Made by a program: the position numbers and the translations under genes. DNA of 64,000 bases from Tolumonas sp008015085 (GTDB taxonomy: Bacteria; Pseudomonadota; Gammaproteobacteria; Enterobacterales; Aeromonadaceae). The stretch lies in NCBI GenBank assembly GCA_029265125.1, contig JAJUJX010000002.1, forward strand, positions 124,001 through 188,000. Reading direction: 5' to 3'. How positions within the stretch are numbered: the first letter of the stretch is position 1; each line of letters begins with the position of its first letter. The notes under the pieces are model-generated. The model did not search any database. It was given only the letters and a program-made list of their open reading frames with translations, and was not told the DNA's origin. Below are positions 40,917 through 50,843 of the stretch, in pieces.

Positions 40917-43511
40917 ATGGCTGTGGCAGTTAAAGAGAAACGTCGTCTAGATTACAAAGCACCCGATTATACGATTGATCACATTGATCTTGATATTACA
41001 TTGCATGAAAACTGTACAAGGGTTTTCGCTGTAAGCTTAGTTAAGCGTATTGGTCAGCACTCTAGCCCATTGATACTTGATGGTGAAGAATTAGTACTTC
41101 GTAGCGTCTTGGTCAATAAACAAGCTGTTGCATATCGTATCGAGAATAATCAATTACAGATCGATGATCTCCCTGATTTATTTGAACTGACCATTGAAAC
41201 TGAAATTAACCCGGCAGCCAATAGCGCACTGGAAGGATTGTATAAATCAGGAAATGCATTTTGTACGCAGTGCGAGGCGGAAGGGTTTAGGCGCATTACT
41301 TACTATTTGGATCGTCCAGATGTACTGGCTCGTTTTTCCACCAAGATAACAGCGGATAAAGCAACCTATCCGATACTATTATCAAACGGAAACCGTATTG
41401 CGGCGGGCGATAATAATGATGGGACACATTGGGTTCAGTGGAGCGATCCATTTCCCAAACCTTGTTATTTATTTGCTCTGGTTGCCGGTGATTTTGATGT
41501 ATTGAAAGATTCATTTATTACCAAAAGTGGCCGTAAGGTTGCACTTGAGTTATTTGTTGATAAAGGCAATCTGAACCGTAGCCACCATGCGATGTCGAGT
41601 CTGAAAAAATCAATGGCCTGGGATGAGCAGCGTTTCGGGTTTGAATATGATCTGGATATTTACATGATCGTAGCGGTTGATTTTTTCAACATGGGCGCCA
41701 TGGAAAATAAAGGACTGAATATTTTTAATGCCAAATTTGTATTGGCTAATTCTGAATCAGCAACTGATACTGATTATTTTGATATTGAACGGGTTATTGG
41801 TCATGAGTATTTTCATAACTGGACAGGTAACAGGATAACTTGTCGGGACTGGTTTCAGCTTAGCCTGAAAGAAGGATTAACTGTATTCCGGGATCAGGAG
41901 TTTTCGTCTGATCTGAGTTCACGAGCTATTAATCGTATCCGGAATGTGAAGATTATTCGTGGTCCGCAGTTTGCCGAGGATGCAGGTCCAATGTCGCATC
42001 CAATTCGTCCGGATGTTGTCATGGAAATGAATAATTTCTATACATTAACCGTATATGAAAAGGGGTCAGAAGTTATTCGCATGCTTCACACTCTTTTGGG
42101 CGAGGAGCGTTTTCAGGCTGGTATGCGGTTATATGTTACCCGTCATGATGGCCAAGCAGTGACCTGTGATGATTTTGTTCAGGCTATGCAAGATGCATCA
42201 GGTGTGGATTTATCGTTGTTCCGCAACTGGTACAGTCAGGCAGGTACACCGGTTCTTTCTGTAGCAGATGAATTTGATGCTGAAACACAGAAATATACTA
42301 TCCATGTAACACAGCATATGCCGTCCACTTCTGCACAAGCTGAAAACTGTATTCTGCATATTCCTCTGAGTCTCGCGCTTTATGATCAAAGAGGGGGGTA
42401 TCTTGGTGATCAATGTGATCGGGTGGTTGATATCATTCAGAAGCAACAATCTGTTGTATTTACCGGGATAAACGAAAAACCAGTGTTAGCACTGTTGCAG
42501 GATTTTTCTGCACCAGTGAAACTGGAGTTTAGCTATTCAGATCATGATTTATTAATTCTTATGCAGCATTCGAAAAGTGAATTTAGTCGCTGGGATGCAG
42601 CACAAACACTGATCAATAAGTACATTCGGCAGAATGTCGAGTCTGTACAGCAGGGTAAGGAAATGACTTTACCTTCGGCTTTGCTAGAGGTCTTGGCTGC
42701 AATTCTTGTTGATCAGAAGCTGGATAAGTCGTTGATCGCGGAGATCATGCGTATTCCATCAGAAACCAGTATGGCGGAGTTGTTTGATGCAATTGATATC
42801 GACGCTATTCATCAGGTTAAGTATTTTATAGAAAAGACGATAGCAACGCAGTTGCATGATCTGTTTATTGATGTGTACCAGCAAAGTAAAACTAAGCACT
42901 ATGATCTTAATCAGAAGGATATTGCAAAACGTGATTTGGTATCAGTCTGTCTGTATTACATTGGATTAAATGGTAATGAATCAGATCAGTTATTAATAGC
43001 TAATCACTTTAATAACGCAGATAACATGACGGATGTTCTTGCTGCAATGCAGGCTGCCAAACAAGGGCAATTGCCGGTTCTCGACAAAATGATGAATACA
43101 TTTGAGGCAAAATGGAGCCATGATGGTTTAGTCATGGATAACTGGTTCCGACTGCAGGCATCTTCGCCAGCTGAAGGCTGTCTGAACACAGTTAAATCTT
43201 TGCTCAAACACCCATCATTCAGTATGCATAACCCTAACCGGCTAAGAGCGCTGATCGGAACATTCACTGCTGCGAATTCATATCGCTTCCATGCACCAGA
43301 CGGATCAGGCTATCAGTTCCTGGGTGATGTACTGAATGAACTTAATCAGGTGAACCCGCAGGTTGCATCCCGTTTGATTACACCATTACTTCAATTTAAG
43401 CGATTTGATCCTCGTCGGCAGACATTAATGAAACAAGAGTTACAGAAGCTTGCTGAGCGAACAGATCTTTCACGGGATCTGTTTGAAAAAGTATCCCGGG
43501 CTCTGGCGTAA
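40917..43511 (+). CDS. pepN: Aminopeptidase N (M1 family)
   Basis: 864 residues (E. coli 870). Substrate motif GAMEN (MGAMENKGLNIF) and the zinc site HEYFHNWTGN (HExxH), with the downstream Glu in LKEGLTVF. Broad-specificity cytoplasmic aminopeptidase. ATG 40917 with GAGG ribosome site. The 199 bases upstream, shared with uvrY, hold both promoters. Confidence 0.97.
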   Translation: MAVAVKEKRRLDYKAPDYTIDHIDLDITLHENCTRVFAVSLVKRIGQHSSPLILDGEELVLRSVLVNKQAVAYRIENNQLQIDDLPDLFELTIETEINPAANSALEGLYKSGNAFCTQCEAEGFRRITYYLDRPDVLARFSTKITADKATYPILLSNGNRIAAGDNNDGTHWVQWSDPFPKPCYLFALVAGDFDVLKDSFITKSGRKVALELFVDKGNLNRSHHAMSSLKKSMAWDEQRFGFEYDLDIYMIVAVDFFNMGAMENKGLNIFNAKFVLANSESATDTDYFDIERVIGHEYFHNWTGNRITCRDWFQLSLKEGLTVFRDQEFSSDLSSRAINRIRNVKIIRGPQFAEDAGPMSHPIRPDVVMEMNNFYTLTVYEKGSEVIRMLHTLLGEERFQAGMRLYVTRHDGQAVTCDDFVQAMQDASGVDLSLFRNWYSQAGTPVLSVADEFDAETQKYTIHVTQHMPSTSAQAENCILHIPLSLALYDQRGGYLGDQCDRVVDIIQKQQSVVFTGINEKPVLALLQDFSAPVKLEFSYSDHDLLILMQHSKSEFSRWDAAQTLINKYIRQNVESVQQGKEMTLPSALLEVLAAILVDQKLDKSLIAEIMRIPSETSMAELFDAIDIDAIHQVKYFIEKTIATQLHDLFIDVYQQSKTKHYDLNQKDIAKRDLVSVCLYYIGLNGNESDQLLIANHFNNADNMTDVLAAMQAAKQGQLPVLDKMMNTFEAKWSHDGLVMDNWFRLQASSPAEGCLNTVKSLLKHPSFSMHNPNRLRALIGTFTAANSYRFHAPDGSGYQFLGDVLNELNQVNPQVASRLITPLLQFKRFDPRRQTLMKQELQKLAERTDLSRDLFEKVSRALA

Positions 43512-43520
43512 TAACGATGA

Positions 43521-43546
43521 ATCAGGCGTGCTTATGTACGCCTGAT
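43521..43546 (+). terminator. Hairpin after pepN
   Basis: ATCAGGCGT-N8-ACGCCTGAT, a perfect 9-bp stem 9 bases after the pepN stop. The U-tract is poor (ATATTT), so termination may be partial, letting transcription into the small gene downstream. Confidence 0.55.
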
Positions 43547-43559
43547 ATATTTAAAGAAT

Positions 43560-43778
43560 ATGATCTATACATTTTATCTGGATATACCTTCAGACGAGGT
43601 TCTGATGTTTTATCAGAAAAGACTCTCTGCGGTCTCTGTGATTACTGACCAAGGGCCTCGTCTGCAATTTCCTTTCCATCATTTGAGGCCTTTTATTTCT
43701 CATATTGGTGTAAAAGGTCGTTTCCGAGTCATTCTTGATGAAGCTAATGTACTGTCTTTAATCGAGCGAATCACCTGA
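43560..43778 (+). CDS. DUF2835-family protein
   Basis: 72 residues: YTFYLDIPSDEVLMFYQKRLSAVSVITDQGPRLQFPFHHLRPFISHIGVKGRFRVILDE (in parts) matches the DUF2835 family found next to pepN or pyrD in Vibrio and Aeromonas. Small soluble protein of unknown function. Confidence 0.82.
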   Translation: MIYTFYLDIPSDEVLMFYQKRLSAVSVITDQGPRLQFPFHHLRPFISHIGVKGRFRVILDEANVLSLIERIT

Positions 43779-43896
43779 TTGTAGATAGGATTGCTTGATT
43801 ACGGTGCTATAAAGGTGCGCTAACTCTCATTTCCGGCTAAAATGCCAGAGAGAAAGCAGATGCCTGATATACCACCGCATTCGAGAGAGGACCTTG

Positions 43897-44910
43897 ATGT
43901 TTTATTATCCGTTAGCCCGCCATTTCTTATTCAAATTAGATCCTGAAGTTGCTCATGAATTGAGTATCCACCAGCTGGCATGGATGGGTGGTACACCGTT
44001 CGAACTGTTTTTCCGTAACAAACTGCCATCACGCCCAGTTGAGGTAATGGGGCTGAAATTTGATAACCCGGTTGGCCTGGCTGCTGGTCTGGATAAAGAT
44101 GGTGATGCAATCGATGCTTTCGGTGCTATGGGCTTTGGCTTCATTGAGGTTGGTACGGTAACGCCTCGCCCTCAGCCTGGTAATGATAAACCGCGTATTT
44201 TCCGTGTTATTCCTGCGCAGGGCATTATTAATCGCATGGGATTTAACAATAAAGGTGTTGATAACCTGATCGAAAACGTCAAAAAGAGCCGCTATAAAGG
44301 TATTTTGGGTATCAATATTGGAAAGAATAAAGATACTCCGATTGAAAATGGTAAGGATGATTACCTGATTTGTATGGATAAAGTTTATCCGTATGCGGGA
44401 TATATCGCAGTAAATATTTCTTCACCTAACACGCCTAATTTACGTCAGTTGCAGTATGGAGAGGCATTAGATGAATTGCTGAAAGTACTGAAAGAGCGTC
44501 AAAAAGAGCTGGCTGAACAGCATAAAAAATATGTTCCGTTGGCAGTTAAAATTGCACCTGATTTAACTAGTGATGAACTCAAACAGGTCGCAGAGTCTTT
44601 ATTGAAATATAATATTGATGGCGTCATTGCCACTAATACTACATTGGATCGTGAGTTGATCCATGACATGCCACATGCAGCTGAAACCGGTGGATTGAGT
44701 GGTCGACCTTTACAAAATAAGAGCACTGAAATTATTCGTCAGCTGCATGAATATCTGAAAGGACAAATTCCAATTATTGGTGTTGGTGGTATTGATTCTG
44801 CAATGGCTGCTCGTGAAAAAATGCAGGCGGGTGCGGAATTAGTGCAGATATATTCTGGTTTTATTTATCATGGCCCTGATTTGGTAAAAAATATTGTAAA
44901 TAACATCTGA
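43897..44910 (+). CDS. pyrD: Dihydroorotate dehydrogenase (quinone), class 2
   Basis: 337 residues from ATG 43897 (GAGAGAGG upstream; the TTG one codon earlier is unlikely), E. coli 336. FMN site GLAAGLDKDGDAIDA, and GFIEVGTVTPRPQPGNDKPR. The catalytic Ser is in NISSPNTPNLR, as in class 2 enzymes. An N-terminal amphipathic helix binds the membrane. Fourth step of pyrimidine synthesis, passing electrons to quinone. Confidence 0.98.
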   Translation: MFYYPLARHFLFKLDPEVAHELSIHQLAWMGGTPFELFFRNKLPSRPVEVMGLKFDNPVGLAAGLDKDGDAIDAFGAMGFGFIEVGTVTPRPQPGNDKPRIFRVIPAQGIINRMGFNNKGVDNLIENVKKSRYKGILGINIGKNKDTPIENGKDDYLICMDKVYPYAGYIAVNISSPNTPNLRQLQYGEALDELLKVLKERQKELAEQHKKYVPLAVKIAPDLTSDELKQVAESLLKYNIDGVIATNTTLDRELIHDMPHAAETGGLSGRPLQNKSTEIIRQLHEYLKGQIPIIGVGGIDSAMAAREKMQAGAELVQIYSGFIYHGPDLVKNIVNNI

Positions 44911-44993
44911 TATTTGCATAAATTTGCATTGTCCGTTTGAAAAATAATCCAGATTGTTTTATAACAAACTAAAACAAGACAGAGAGCAAACGG

Positions 44994-45533
44994 ATGATTT
45001 TAGTTCCAGATGAGAGTTGGTGCTGGATGTATGATGAACGGCATCAAACTCTCGTACTTGATTTGTCAGATAATATGCAGTTCGCTGCAGCTATTCCGGC
45101 AAAACAACTCGTAGAGAAGAAAGCGTTTTCAGAAACTTTTACAGTGGATGATTCATCGCTGTATTTTCATTTTCTCGAATGTCTTGGTGAATTTCCTTTT
45201 ACAGATCCTGAACGGGTACAAATCGTTCTGAATGCAATTGCTGCGGTTAAATTTGTAAAACCACTGGTTAGTCATAGCTGGTATTACCGCGACGTTGATA
45301 TGGTTTCAGATACACCTGAGTTAGGCGAGGTGTTTTCTGTCGTTACAGAACATATGTATGGCGATGTGATGGTGATTTCGCCTGGTGATAAAGCATCACT
45401 TTGTATTGTGATTAGTCATTCTATTCAGCTTGATGAAGACAATGTACTGAAGCAGTCGTCGATTTGTAAATTGATGAATAATAAGTTATTGCCATATCAA
45501 GCTGCCGTTCAATACCTATCTAAAATGGCGTAA
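44994..45533 (+). CDS. zapC: Cell division protein ZapC
   Basis: 179 residues (E. coli 180). Starts ILVPDESWCWMYDERHQTLVLDLSDNMQFA and has HSWYYRDVDMVSDTPELGEVF, the ZapC signatures. Promotes lateral association of FtsZ protofilaments. Adjacent to pyrD as in enterobacteria. Confidence 0.95.
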   Translation: MILVPDESWCWMYDERHQTLVLDLSDNMQFAAAIPAKQLVEKKAFSETFTVDDSSLYFHFLECLGEFPFTDPERVQIVLNAIAAVKFVKPLVSHSWYYRDVDMVSDTPELGEVFSVVTEHMYGDVMVISPGDKASLCIVISHSIQLDEDNVLKQSSICKLMNNKLLPYQAAVQYLSKMA

Positions 45534-45559
45534 GCAGCTGTTCTGGTTTTATATATAGA

Positions 45560-45588
45560 AAAATCCCCGGCATTGACCGGGGATTTTC
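45560..45588. terminator. Bidirectional terminator between zapC and pheA
   Basis: AATCCCCGG-CATTGA-CCGGGGATT flanked by A-run on the left and T-run on the right, serving both converging genes. Confidence 0.87.
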
Positions 45589-46752
45589 TTATTCTGCGGT
45601 AGGGCTATTCACCGGATGTACGTCTTCACTTGGGTAACATCCCAGAATTTTTACATACCGGATAGATTCCTGTAATTCTGTAATGGCCGCCTGCATTTCA
45701 TCACTTTCCAGATTTGCTGCCACATCGACGTAGAACATTTCTTCCCATGGATTGCCGGGTATTGGGCGGGACTCCAGCTTGGTCATATTGATATTGTGAT
45801 TGCGCAGTATGAGCAATGCTTCAACTAATGAGCCTGTTTTTTGTGTGGTAGACATAATGAATGTCGTTTTGGCTGGCACTAACGGTGACACTTTAACAGG
45901 GGCCCGGGCAACAACCCAGAATCGGGTGCAGTTATCTGGTTGATTAGCTAATCCACTGGCTAATTTAATGAGACCATAAATTTCGCCGCCTTCAGCACTA
46001 CCGATAGCAGCTGCGTTTGGAGATGCTAATTCTTTTACCTTCAACATGGCTGCAGAAGATGAATCGCAAAATACCTTGCGAATATGCGGATGACTTTCCA
46101 GATAATCAGAAGATTGCGTAATTGGTTGAGGATGACCGTATAGCACTTCAATATCTGATATATCGGTTTCAACTGCAGTCAATAAACAATGATCTATTGG
46201 ATAGGTCAGTTCAGCGACGATAGACAGACTTGTTTGTTGCATCAAATCATATACTTCATTGATAGAACCTGAAGTCAGATTTTCAATTGGTAATACACCG
46301 TAGCGGCAAGCGCCGCTTTCTACTTCATGAAACACCTGATTGAAGCTATTGCAGCCAACCTCACGGATATCAGATATCTGGCGTCCTAAAAATTTACGGG
46401 CAGCAAGGCTTGAATAAGAGCCTAAGGGGCCAAGATAGGCCACACTGACATCAGTTTCATTGATGGCCGGATTTTTTTGCTGCTGCAGATAGTCTTGCTG
46501 AATTAATACTGAATCTTCAATGATTAGCTGAAATACCCGTTGAATAAAATGGGAGGATAATCCCATTGGGCGACCAACCTGCGTAAGATAAGAAAGAAGT
46601 TCTTGTTCACGGTGTTGATCGCGGATTGGACGCTGACTAGATAATTTGTTTTTTGCTACTTCAATACTGATGGCACGACGTTTAGCAAAAAGAGTGAGCA
46701 ACTGGGTATCAATCTCATTAATGGACTGGCGGATCTCATCCAGTGTTGCCAT
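45589..46752 (-). CDS. pheA: Chorismate mutase / prephenate dehydratase
   Basis: 387 residues (E. coli 386). AroQ chorismate mutase at 1-90 (EIRQSINEIDTQLLTLFAKRRAISIEVAKNK in parts). Prephenate dehydratase at about 105-285 (AYLGPLGSYSSLAARKF, and SAAMLKVKEL). ACT domain at about 300-375 with ESRPIPGNPWEEMFYVD, the phenylalanine feedback site. Chorismate to phenylpyruvate. A hairpin and short leader frame lie upstream. Confidence 0.97.
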   Translation of the reverse strand: MATLDEIRQSINEIDTQLLTLFAKRRAISIEVAKNKLSSQRPIRDQHREQELLSYLTQVGRPMGLSSHFIQRVFQLIIEDSVLIQQDYLQQQKNPAINETDVSVAYLGPLGSYSSLAARKFLGRQISDIREVGCNSFNQVFHEVESGACRYGVLPIENLTSGSINEVYDLMQQTSLSIVAELTYPIDHCLLTAVETDISDIEVLYGHPQPITQSSDYLESHPHIRKVFCDSSSAAMLKVKELASPNAAAIGSAEGGEIYGLIKLASGLANQPDNCTRFWVVARAPVKVSPLVPAKTTFIMSTTQKTGSLVEALLILRNHNINMTKLESRPIPGNPWEEMFYVDVAANLESDEMQAAITELQESIRYVKILGCYPSEDVHPVNSPTAE

Positions 46753-46812
46753 GGCTTACTCTCCCTGTATCAATTCAAAATTCATTACGCAGATGAAAAC
46801 TCAAGAAAACAT

Positions 46813-46870
46813 CACCGGAAGTAAACTAATCCGGTGCAGCAAATGGTAACACTTCCTGTCCTCCTATATA
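46813..46870 (-). promoter_or_regulatory. pheA leader with strong ribosome site, mini-frame and hairpin
   Basis: On the reverse strand an AGGAGG site is followed 7 bases later by GTG TTA CCA TTT GCT GCA and two more codons before TAG. The frame runs into a stem CACCGGA/TCCGGTG (46813-46836) followed by ATGTTTTCTT. This is attenuator geometry, but the mini-peptide has only one Phe codon. Confidence 0.35.
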
Positions 46871-46914
46871 TAGAATAGTCACAATAAATCATTTCTTTAT
46901 TATGCGGGGATAGA

Positions 46915-47919
46915 ATGGGTCCTTTGATGTTAGATGTTCAGGGCTTTGAACTGGAAGCGGAAGAACGGGAAATATTGCAGCATCCTACAGTCGGTGGCGT
47001 GATTTTATTTGCCCGCAATTATCATGACCGATCACAATTATCTGCATTGGTAAAATCGATCCGTCAGGCTGCAGCCAAACCTTTGTTGATTGCGGTTGAT
47101 CATGAGGGGGGGCGTGTTCAGCGTTTCAGAGATGGGTTTTCCCGTATCCCTCCTATGGGCTCATTAGCTAAAGCAGGAAATGAAGCCTCATCTTTGGCGA
47201 CAGAATGTGGATGGTTGATGGCAGCTGAACTGCTGGCGTTGGATGTCGATTTGAGTTTTGCGCCTGTGCTTGATTTAGAGCGGGGCAGTAATGTTATTGG
47301 CGATCGCAGTTTCAGTGATGATCCTGAGCAGGTGATCCAACTGTCATCGGCATTTATTGATGGTATGCATCAGGCTGGTATGAAGGCGACAGGTAAGCAT
47401 TTCCCTGGACATGGCAGTGTTAGAGCTGACTCACATCTGGAAAGCCCGAAAGATCATCGTTCCTGGGGTGAGATTGAAGCCAATGATTTGATCCCATTCA
47501 GTAAATTGATTGCGGCAGGGAAACTGGATGCATTAATGCCTGCTCATGTTATTTATACTGAACTGGATGACCGGCCAGCAGGATTCTCTCGTTTTTGGCT
47601 GCAAGATATATTACGCGGCAGGTTTGGATTCAAGGGTGTCATTTTCAGTGATGATCTGACGATGGAAGGCGCTGCGGTTGTCGGCGGTTATCCGGAGCGA
47701 GCTCAGGCCGCATTATATGCCGGTTGTGATATGTTACTGGCATGTAATAACCGCAGTGGTGCTGTAGCTATTCTGGATGGACTGAAAGATCCGCCTCAGA
47801 GTCAGGCAGATCAATTACTGAGTCAGAATTCGGGTGATTGGTCCCGGTTAATAGCGACTGAGCGATGGAAAAAGGCTCAACGGCAAATATCTCGTTTCGT
47901 CGAAGAGTTTGTTAATTAA
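46915..47919 (+). CDS. nagZ: Beta-N-acetylhexosaminidase
   Basis: 334 residues (E. coli 341), GH3 family. Key blocks: GGVILFARNYHDRSQL, DHEGGRVQRFRDGF, KHFPGHGSVRADSH (catalytic His loop) and VIFSDDLTMEGAA (catalytic Asp). Removes GlcNAc from anhydro-muropeptides in wall recycling and so influences AmpC induction. Cytoplasmic, no signal peptide. Precedes ycfP and ndh as in E. coli. Confidence 0.97.
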   Translation: MGPLMLDVQGFELEAEEREILQHPTVGGVILFARNYHDRSQLSALVKSIRQAAAKPLLIAVDHEGGRVQRFRDGFSRIPPMGSLAKAGNEASSLATECGWLMAAELLALDVDLSFAPVLDLERGSNVIGDRSFSDDPEQVIQLSSAFIDGMHQAGMKATGKHFPGHGSVRADSHLESPKDHRSWGEIEANDLIPFSKLIAAGKLDALMPAHVIYTELDDRPAGFSRFWLQDILRGRFGFKGVIFSDDLTMEGAAVVGGYPERAQAALYAGCDMLLACNNRSGAVAILDGLKDPPQSQADQLLSQNSGDWSRLIATERWKKAQRQISRFVEEFVN

Positions 47920-48029
47920 CGCTATTTTTTGATCTCAAGCAGCCTTTCGAGGCTTGATTCTGACGCCCGATGGTAAGACCTGCTATGGTGGATTCCTCTG
48001 GATTAGTTGTGTTGATTGAGGGATCCATC

Positions 48030-48572
48030 ATGATTATCTACCTGCACGGTTTTGATGCTACCAGCCCTGGTAACTTTGAGAAAGTTACACAACTGCGTTT
48101 TATTGATCCTGATGTGCGTATGGTGAGTTACAGCACTGTGCATCCTCGTCAGGATATGAGTCACCTGCTGAAAGAAGTTCATCGGCAGATTACTACGTCT
48201 GATGATGCGGCTCCGTTGATCTGTGGTGTTGGCCTCGGCGGTTACTGGAGTGAGCGTATCGGATTTTTGTGCGGGATCCGGCAAGTATTATTTAATCCGA
48301 ACCTTTTTCCTGAAGAAAACATGCAAGGAAAAATCGATAGACCTGAAGAATACACCGACATTGCATCTAAATGTGTAACTGAATTTCGTAAAAAAAATGC
48401 AGGAAAGTGCATTTGTTTCCTTTCTGTTAACGATGAAGTCATGGATAATAGATGCATTGCAGATGCATTGAAAGATTATTACAACATTATCTGGGACGAG
48501 ACTCAGACTCATAAATTCAAGGATCTATCATCTCATCTGCAGCAAATAAAAGCGTTCAAAGATGCTGTGTAA
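48030..48572 (+). CDS. ycfP: YcfP-family alpha/beta-hydrolase-like protein
   Basis: 180 residues from ATG 48030, the same length as E. coli YcfP; GAGGGA ribosome site. IIYLHGFDATSPGNFEKV is the family start. The usual nucleophile elbow reads CGVGLGGYWSE, with Gly-x-Gly and no clear Ser, as in YcfP relatives. Function unknown. Confidence 0.9.
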   Translation: MIIYLHGFDATSPGNFEKVTQLRFIDPDVRMVSYSTVHPRQDMSHLLKEVHRQITTSDDAAPLICGVGLGGYWSERIGFLCGIRQVLFNPNLFPEENMQGKIDRPEEYTDIASKCVTEFRKKNAGKCICFLSVNDEVMDNRCIADALKDYYNIIWDETQTHKFKDLSSHLQQIKAFKDAV

Positions 48573-48636
48573 TGCGATTGCTGTATGAGCAGATGTAACG
48601 CATCCGTAACATAAGTTATGAAAAGGTGTTTCTGGT

Positions 48637-49950
48637 ATGACCAAAATTGTCATTGTTGGTGGTGGAGCGGGGGGGCTGGAATTGGCTACCCGACTGGGAC
48701 GTAAATTAGGCAAAAAAGGAAAAGCGCAGATCACGTTGGTTGATCGTAACCGCACCCATCTGTGGAAGCCATTACTACATGAGGTAGCAGCAGGTTCTTT
48801 AGATGCGGGTGTGGATGCGCTGAGCTATCAGTCTCAGGCTCGTCACAATGCATTTGAGTTCCAGCTTGGCACTTTAACTGATATTAAACGCCAGGAAAAA
48901 CGCGTCGTTCTTGCACCTATTTATGGTGAAAAAGGCGAAGAAGTTCTGGGTGAACGTGAGATCGAATACGATTATTTAGTTATTGCGCTGGGCTCGGTTT
49001 CTAATGATTTCAATACACCGGGTGTTCGCGATAATTGTATTTTCTTAGATAGCCCTGATCAGGCATTCCGTTTCCATAATATCCTGATGGATAAATTCCT
49101 GCGTTTTGCCGGTGCTCGTACCACTAGCAACACGGATATTCCTCAGGAAGGGAACATCAAAATTGCAATCGTTGGCGCTGGTGCAACAGGTATTGAGCTT
49201 TCTGCGGAACTTTATAATGCAGTAGAAGAGCTGACAGCATATGGCTATAAAAACCTGTCTCGCCGCAGTCTGAAAGTCACTGTTGTTGAAGCTGGCCCTC
49301 GTATTCTGCCTGCATTACCAGAGCGTATTTCATCTGCAGCGCATCATGAATTAACAGAGCTGGGTGTTGATATCCGTACTGCTACCTTTGTTAGTGAAGC
49401 AACTGATAAAGGGCTGATGACTAAAGATGGTGAGTTGATCGAAGCGGATATCATGGTATGGGCTGCGGGTGTAAAAGCACCTGATTTCATGAAAGAGATT
49501 GGCGGTTTGGAAACAAACCGAGGCAACCAGCTAGTAGTGAAAGGCACTCTACAGACCACTCTTGATGATCACATTTATGCTATCGGGGATTGTGCTGCCT
49601 GTGCAATGGAGGATGGCAAACTGGTTCCGCCTCGCGCTCAGTCTGCGCATCAGATGGCTACCCAGTGCATGAAGAACATATTGGCGCAGATGAGTGGTAG
49701 CGAACTGAAACCATACCAGTATGTGGATTACGGTTCACTGGTTTCGCTGAGTAACTTCTCTACTGTAGGCAGCCTGATGGGTAACCTGATGCGTGGTTCT
49801 ATGATGATTGAAGGTCGTATTGCCCGCATGATGTATATTTCTCTGTATCGTATGCATCAGGTTGCGTTGTATGGCTATGTGAAAACGGGTCTGATCATGC
49901 TGGTTGGTCAGTTAAATCGTATTTTGCGTCCGCGTTTGAAATTACATTGA
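48637..49950 (+). CDS. ndh: NADH:quinone dehydrogenase type II
   Basis: 437 residues (E. coli 434). FAD-binding IVIVGGGAGGLELATRLGRKLG, NAD-binding IAIVGAGATGIELSAEL, second FAD contact HIYAIGDCAAC. A C-terminal amphipathic membrane anchor (ALYGYVKTGLIMLVGQLNRIL). Non-proton-pumping respiratory NADH oxidation. Confidence 0.97.
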   Translation: MTKIVIVGGGAGGLELATRLGRKLGKKGKAQITLVDRNRTHLWKPLLHEVAAGSLDAGVDALSYQSQARHNAFEFQLGTLTDIKRQEKRVVLAPIYGEKGEEVLGEREIEYDYLVIALGSVSNDFNTPGVRDNCIFLDSPDQAFRFHNILMDKFLRFAGARTTSNTDIPQEGNIKIAIVGAGATGIELSAELYNAVEELTAYGYKNLSRRSLKVTVVEAGPRILPALPERISSAAHHELTELGVDIRTATFVSEATDKGLMTKDGELIEADIMVWAAGVKAPDFMKEIGGLETNRGNQLVVKGTLQTTLDDHIYAIGDCAACAMEDGKLVPPRAQSAHQMATQCMKNILAQMSGSELKPYQYVDYGSLVSLSNFSTVGSLMGNLMRGSMMIEGRIARMMYISLYRMHQVALYGYVKTGLIMLVGQLNRILRPRLKLH

Positions 49951-49969
49951 TACTGCTGTTATAAGTGAT

Positions 49970-50002
49970 AAAAAGCCAGTGGGTTATCCGCTGGCTTTTT
50001 GT
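49970..50002 (+). terminator. Terminator after ndh
   Basis: AAAAGCCAG...CTGGCTTTTT stem with T-run, 20 bases after the ndh stop. Confidence 0.85.
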
Positions 50003-50019
50003 TTATGGGTTATGCATAT

Positions 50020-50044
50020 AAAAAACGCCACATTGAGTGGCGTT
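50020..50044 (-). terminator. Terminator after satP
   Basis: On the reverse strand AACGCCAC-loop-GTGGCGTT followed by TTTT, 18 bases beyond the satP stop. Faces the ndh terminator. Confidence 0.83.
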
Positions 50045-50061
50045 GATTAATATTTTTCTGA

Positions 50062-50631
50062 TTAGTGAGCCTGAGCTTCACCGATTGGCAGAATTGTACG
50101 ACCAAATTTTTCGTTCAGTACTTCAGCCATTGCCAGATAGATTGCTGAGGAACCACAGAAGATACCTTCAAAACCAGCAAAAGTACCTAAAGCGGCATTA
50201 CCAGTAAAATCTTTGGCTGCCAGCAGGAAGAACAACACCACCAGAGAACCGAATACGACCTGCAGTGCTTTAGGGCCCTTCAGTGTGCCGAAGAACATGA
50301 ACAGGGTGAAGATACCCCACATCAGCAGGTAACAGCCCATAGCAAATTCGTCTGCAGCATCGGCCCAGCCCCATTTTGGCATCAGGATCAGGAATACCAG
50401 GCTGATCCAGAAAAAGCCGTAAGAGGTAAATGCAGTTACACCAAAAGTATTCCCTTTTTTATATTCCAGAATACCGGCGATCACTTGTGCCATACCGCCA
50501 TATGCCAGACCCATTGCCAGAATCATTGCACTGATAGGGAAGAAGCCTGCATTATGGATGTTCAGCAGAACGGTGGTCATACCAAAACCCATCAGACCCA
50601 GCGGTGCTGGATTTGCCAATTTTTCACTCAC
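50062..50631 (-). CDS. satP: Acetate/succinate transporter SatP (GPR1/FUN34/YaaH)
   Basis: 189 residues (E. coli SatP 188). Signature NPAPLGLMGFGMTT at the start, followed by six membrane helices, including MILAMGLAYGGMAQVIAGI and LMWGIFTLFMFFGTL. Proton-linked uptake of acetate and succinate. Stands alone between ndh and ldhA; fits a fermenting organism that makes and re-uses acetate. Confidence 0.95.
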   Translation of the reverse strand: MSEKLANPAPLGLMGFGMTTVLLNIHNAGFFPISAMILAMGLAYGGMAQVIAGILEYKKGNTFGVTAFTSYGFFWISLVFLILMPKWGWADAADEFAMGCYLLMWGIFTLFMFFGTLKGPKALQVVFGSLVVLFFLLAAKDFTGNAALGTFAGFEGIFCGSSAIYLAMAEVLNEKFGRTILPIGEAQAH

Positions 50632-50789
50632 AAAAAATTCTCCGGTTAAAATTCACACTGATTCATCGTCCTGATGAAAGTTAGATTTTTGTAAAAATCC
50701 GCGCGATTCTAGAGGGCGGATTTACCATGTGCAAGTAAATTTGAGAGTCAGATCAAAGAAGTTTTTATGGCAGAAATTTGGTTGCGCTC

Positions 50790-50818
50790 AAAAAGCAAAG
50801 GGAAGCATTGCTTCCCTT
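50790..50818 (-). terminator. Terminator after ldhA
   Basis: Near-perfect palindrome AAGGGAAGCA-TTGCTTCCCTT (50798-50818), with TTTGCTTTT following on the reverse strand. Confidence 0.8.
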
Positions 50819-50843
50819 CGGTTTGTATTGATTTGTTGTAAAA

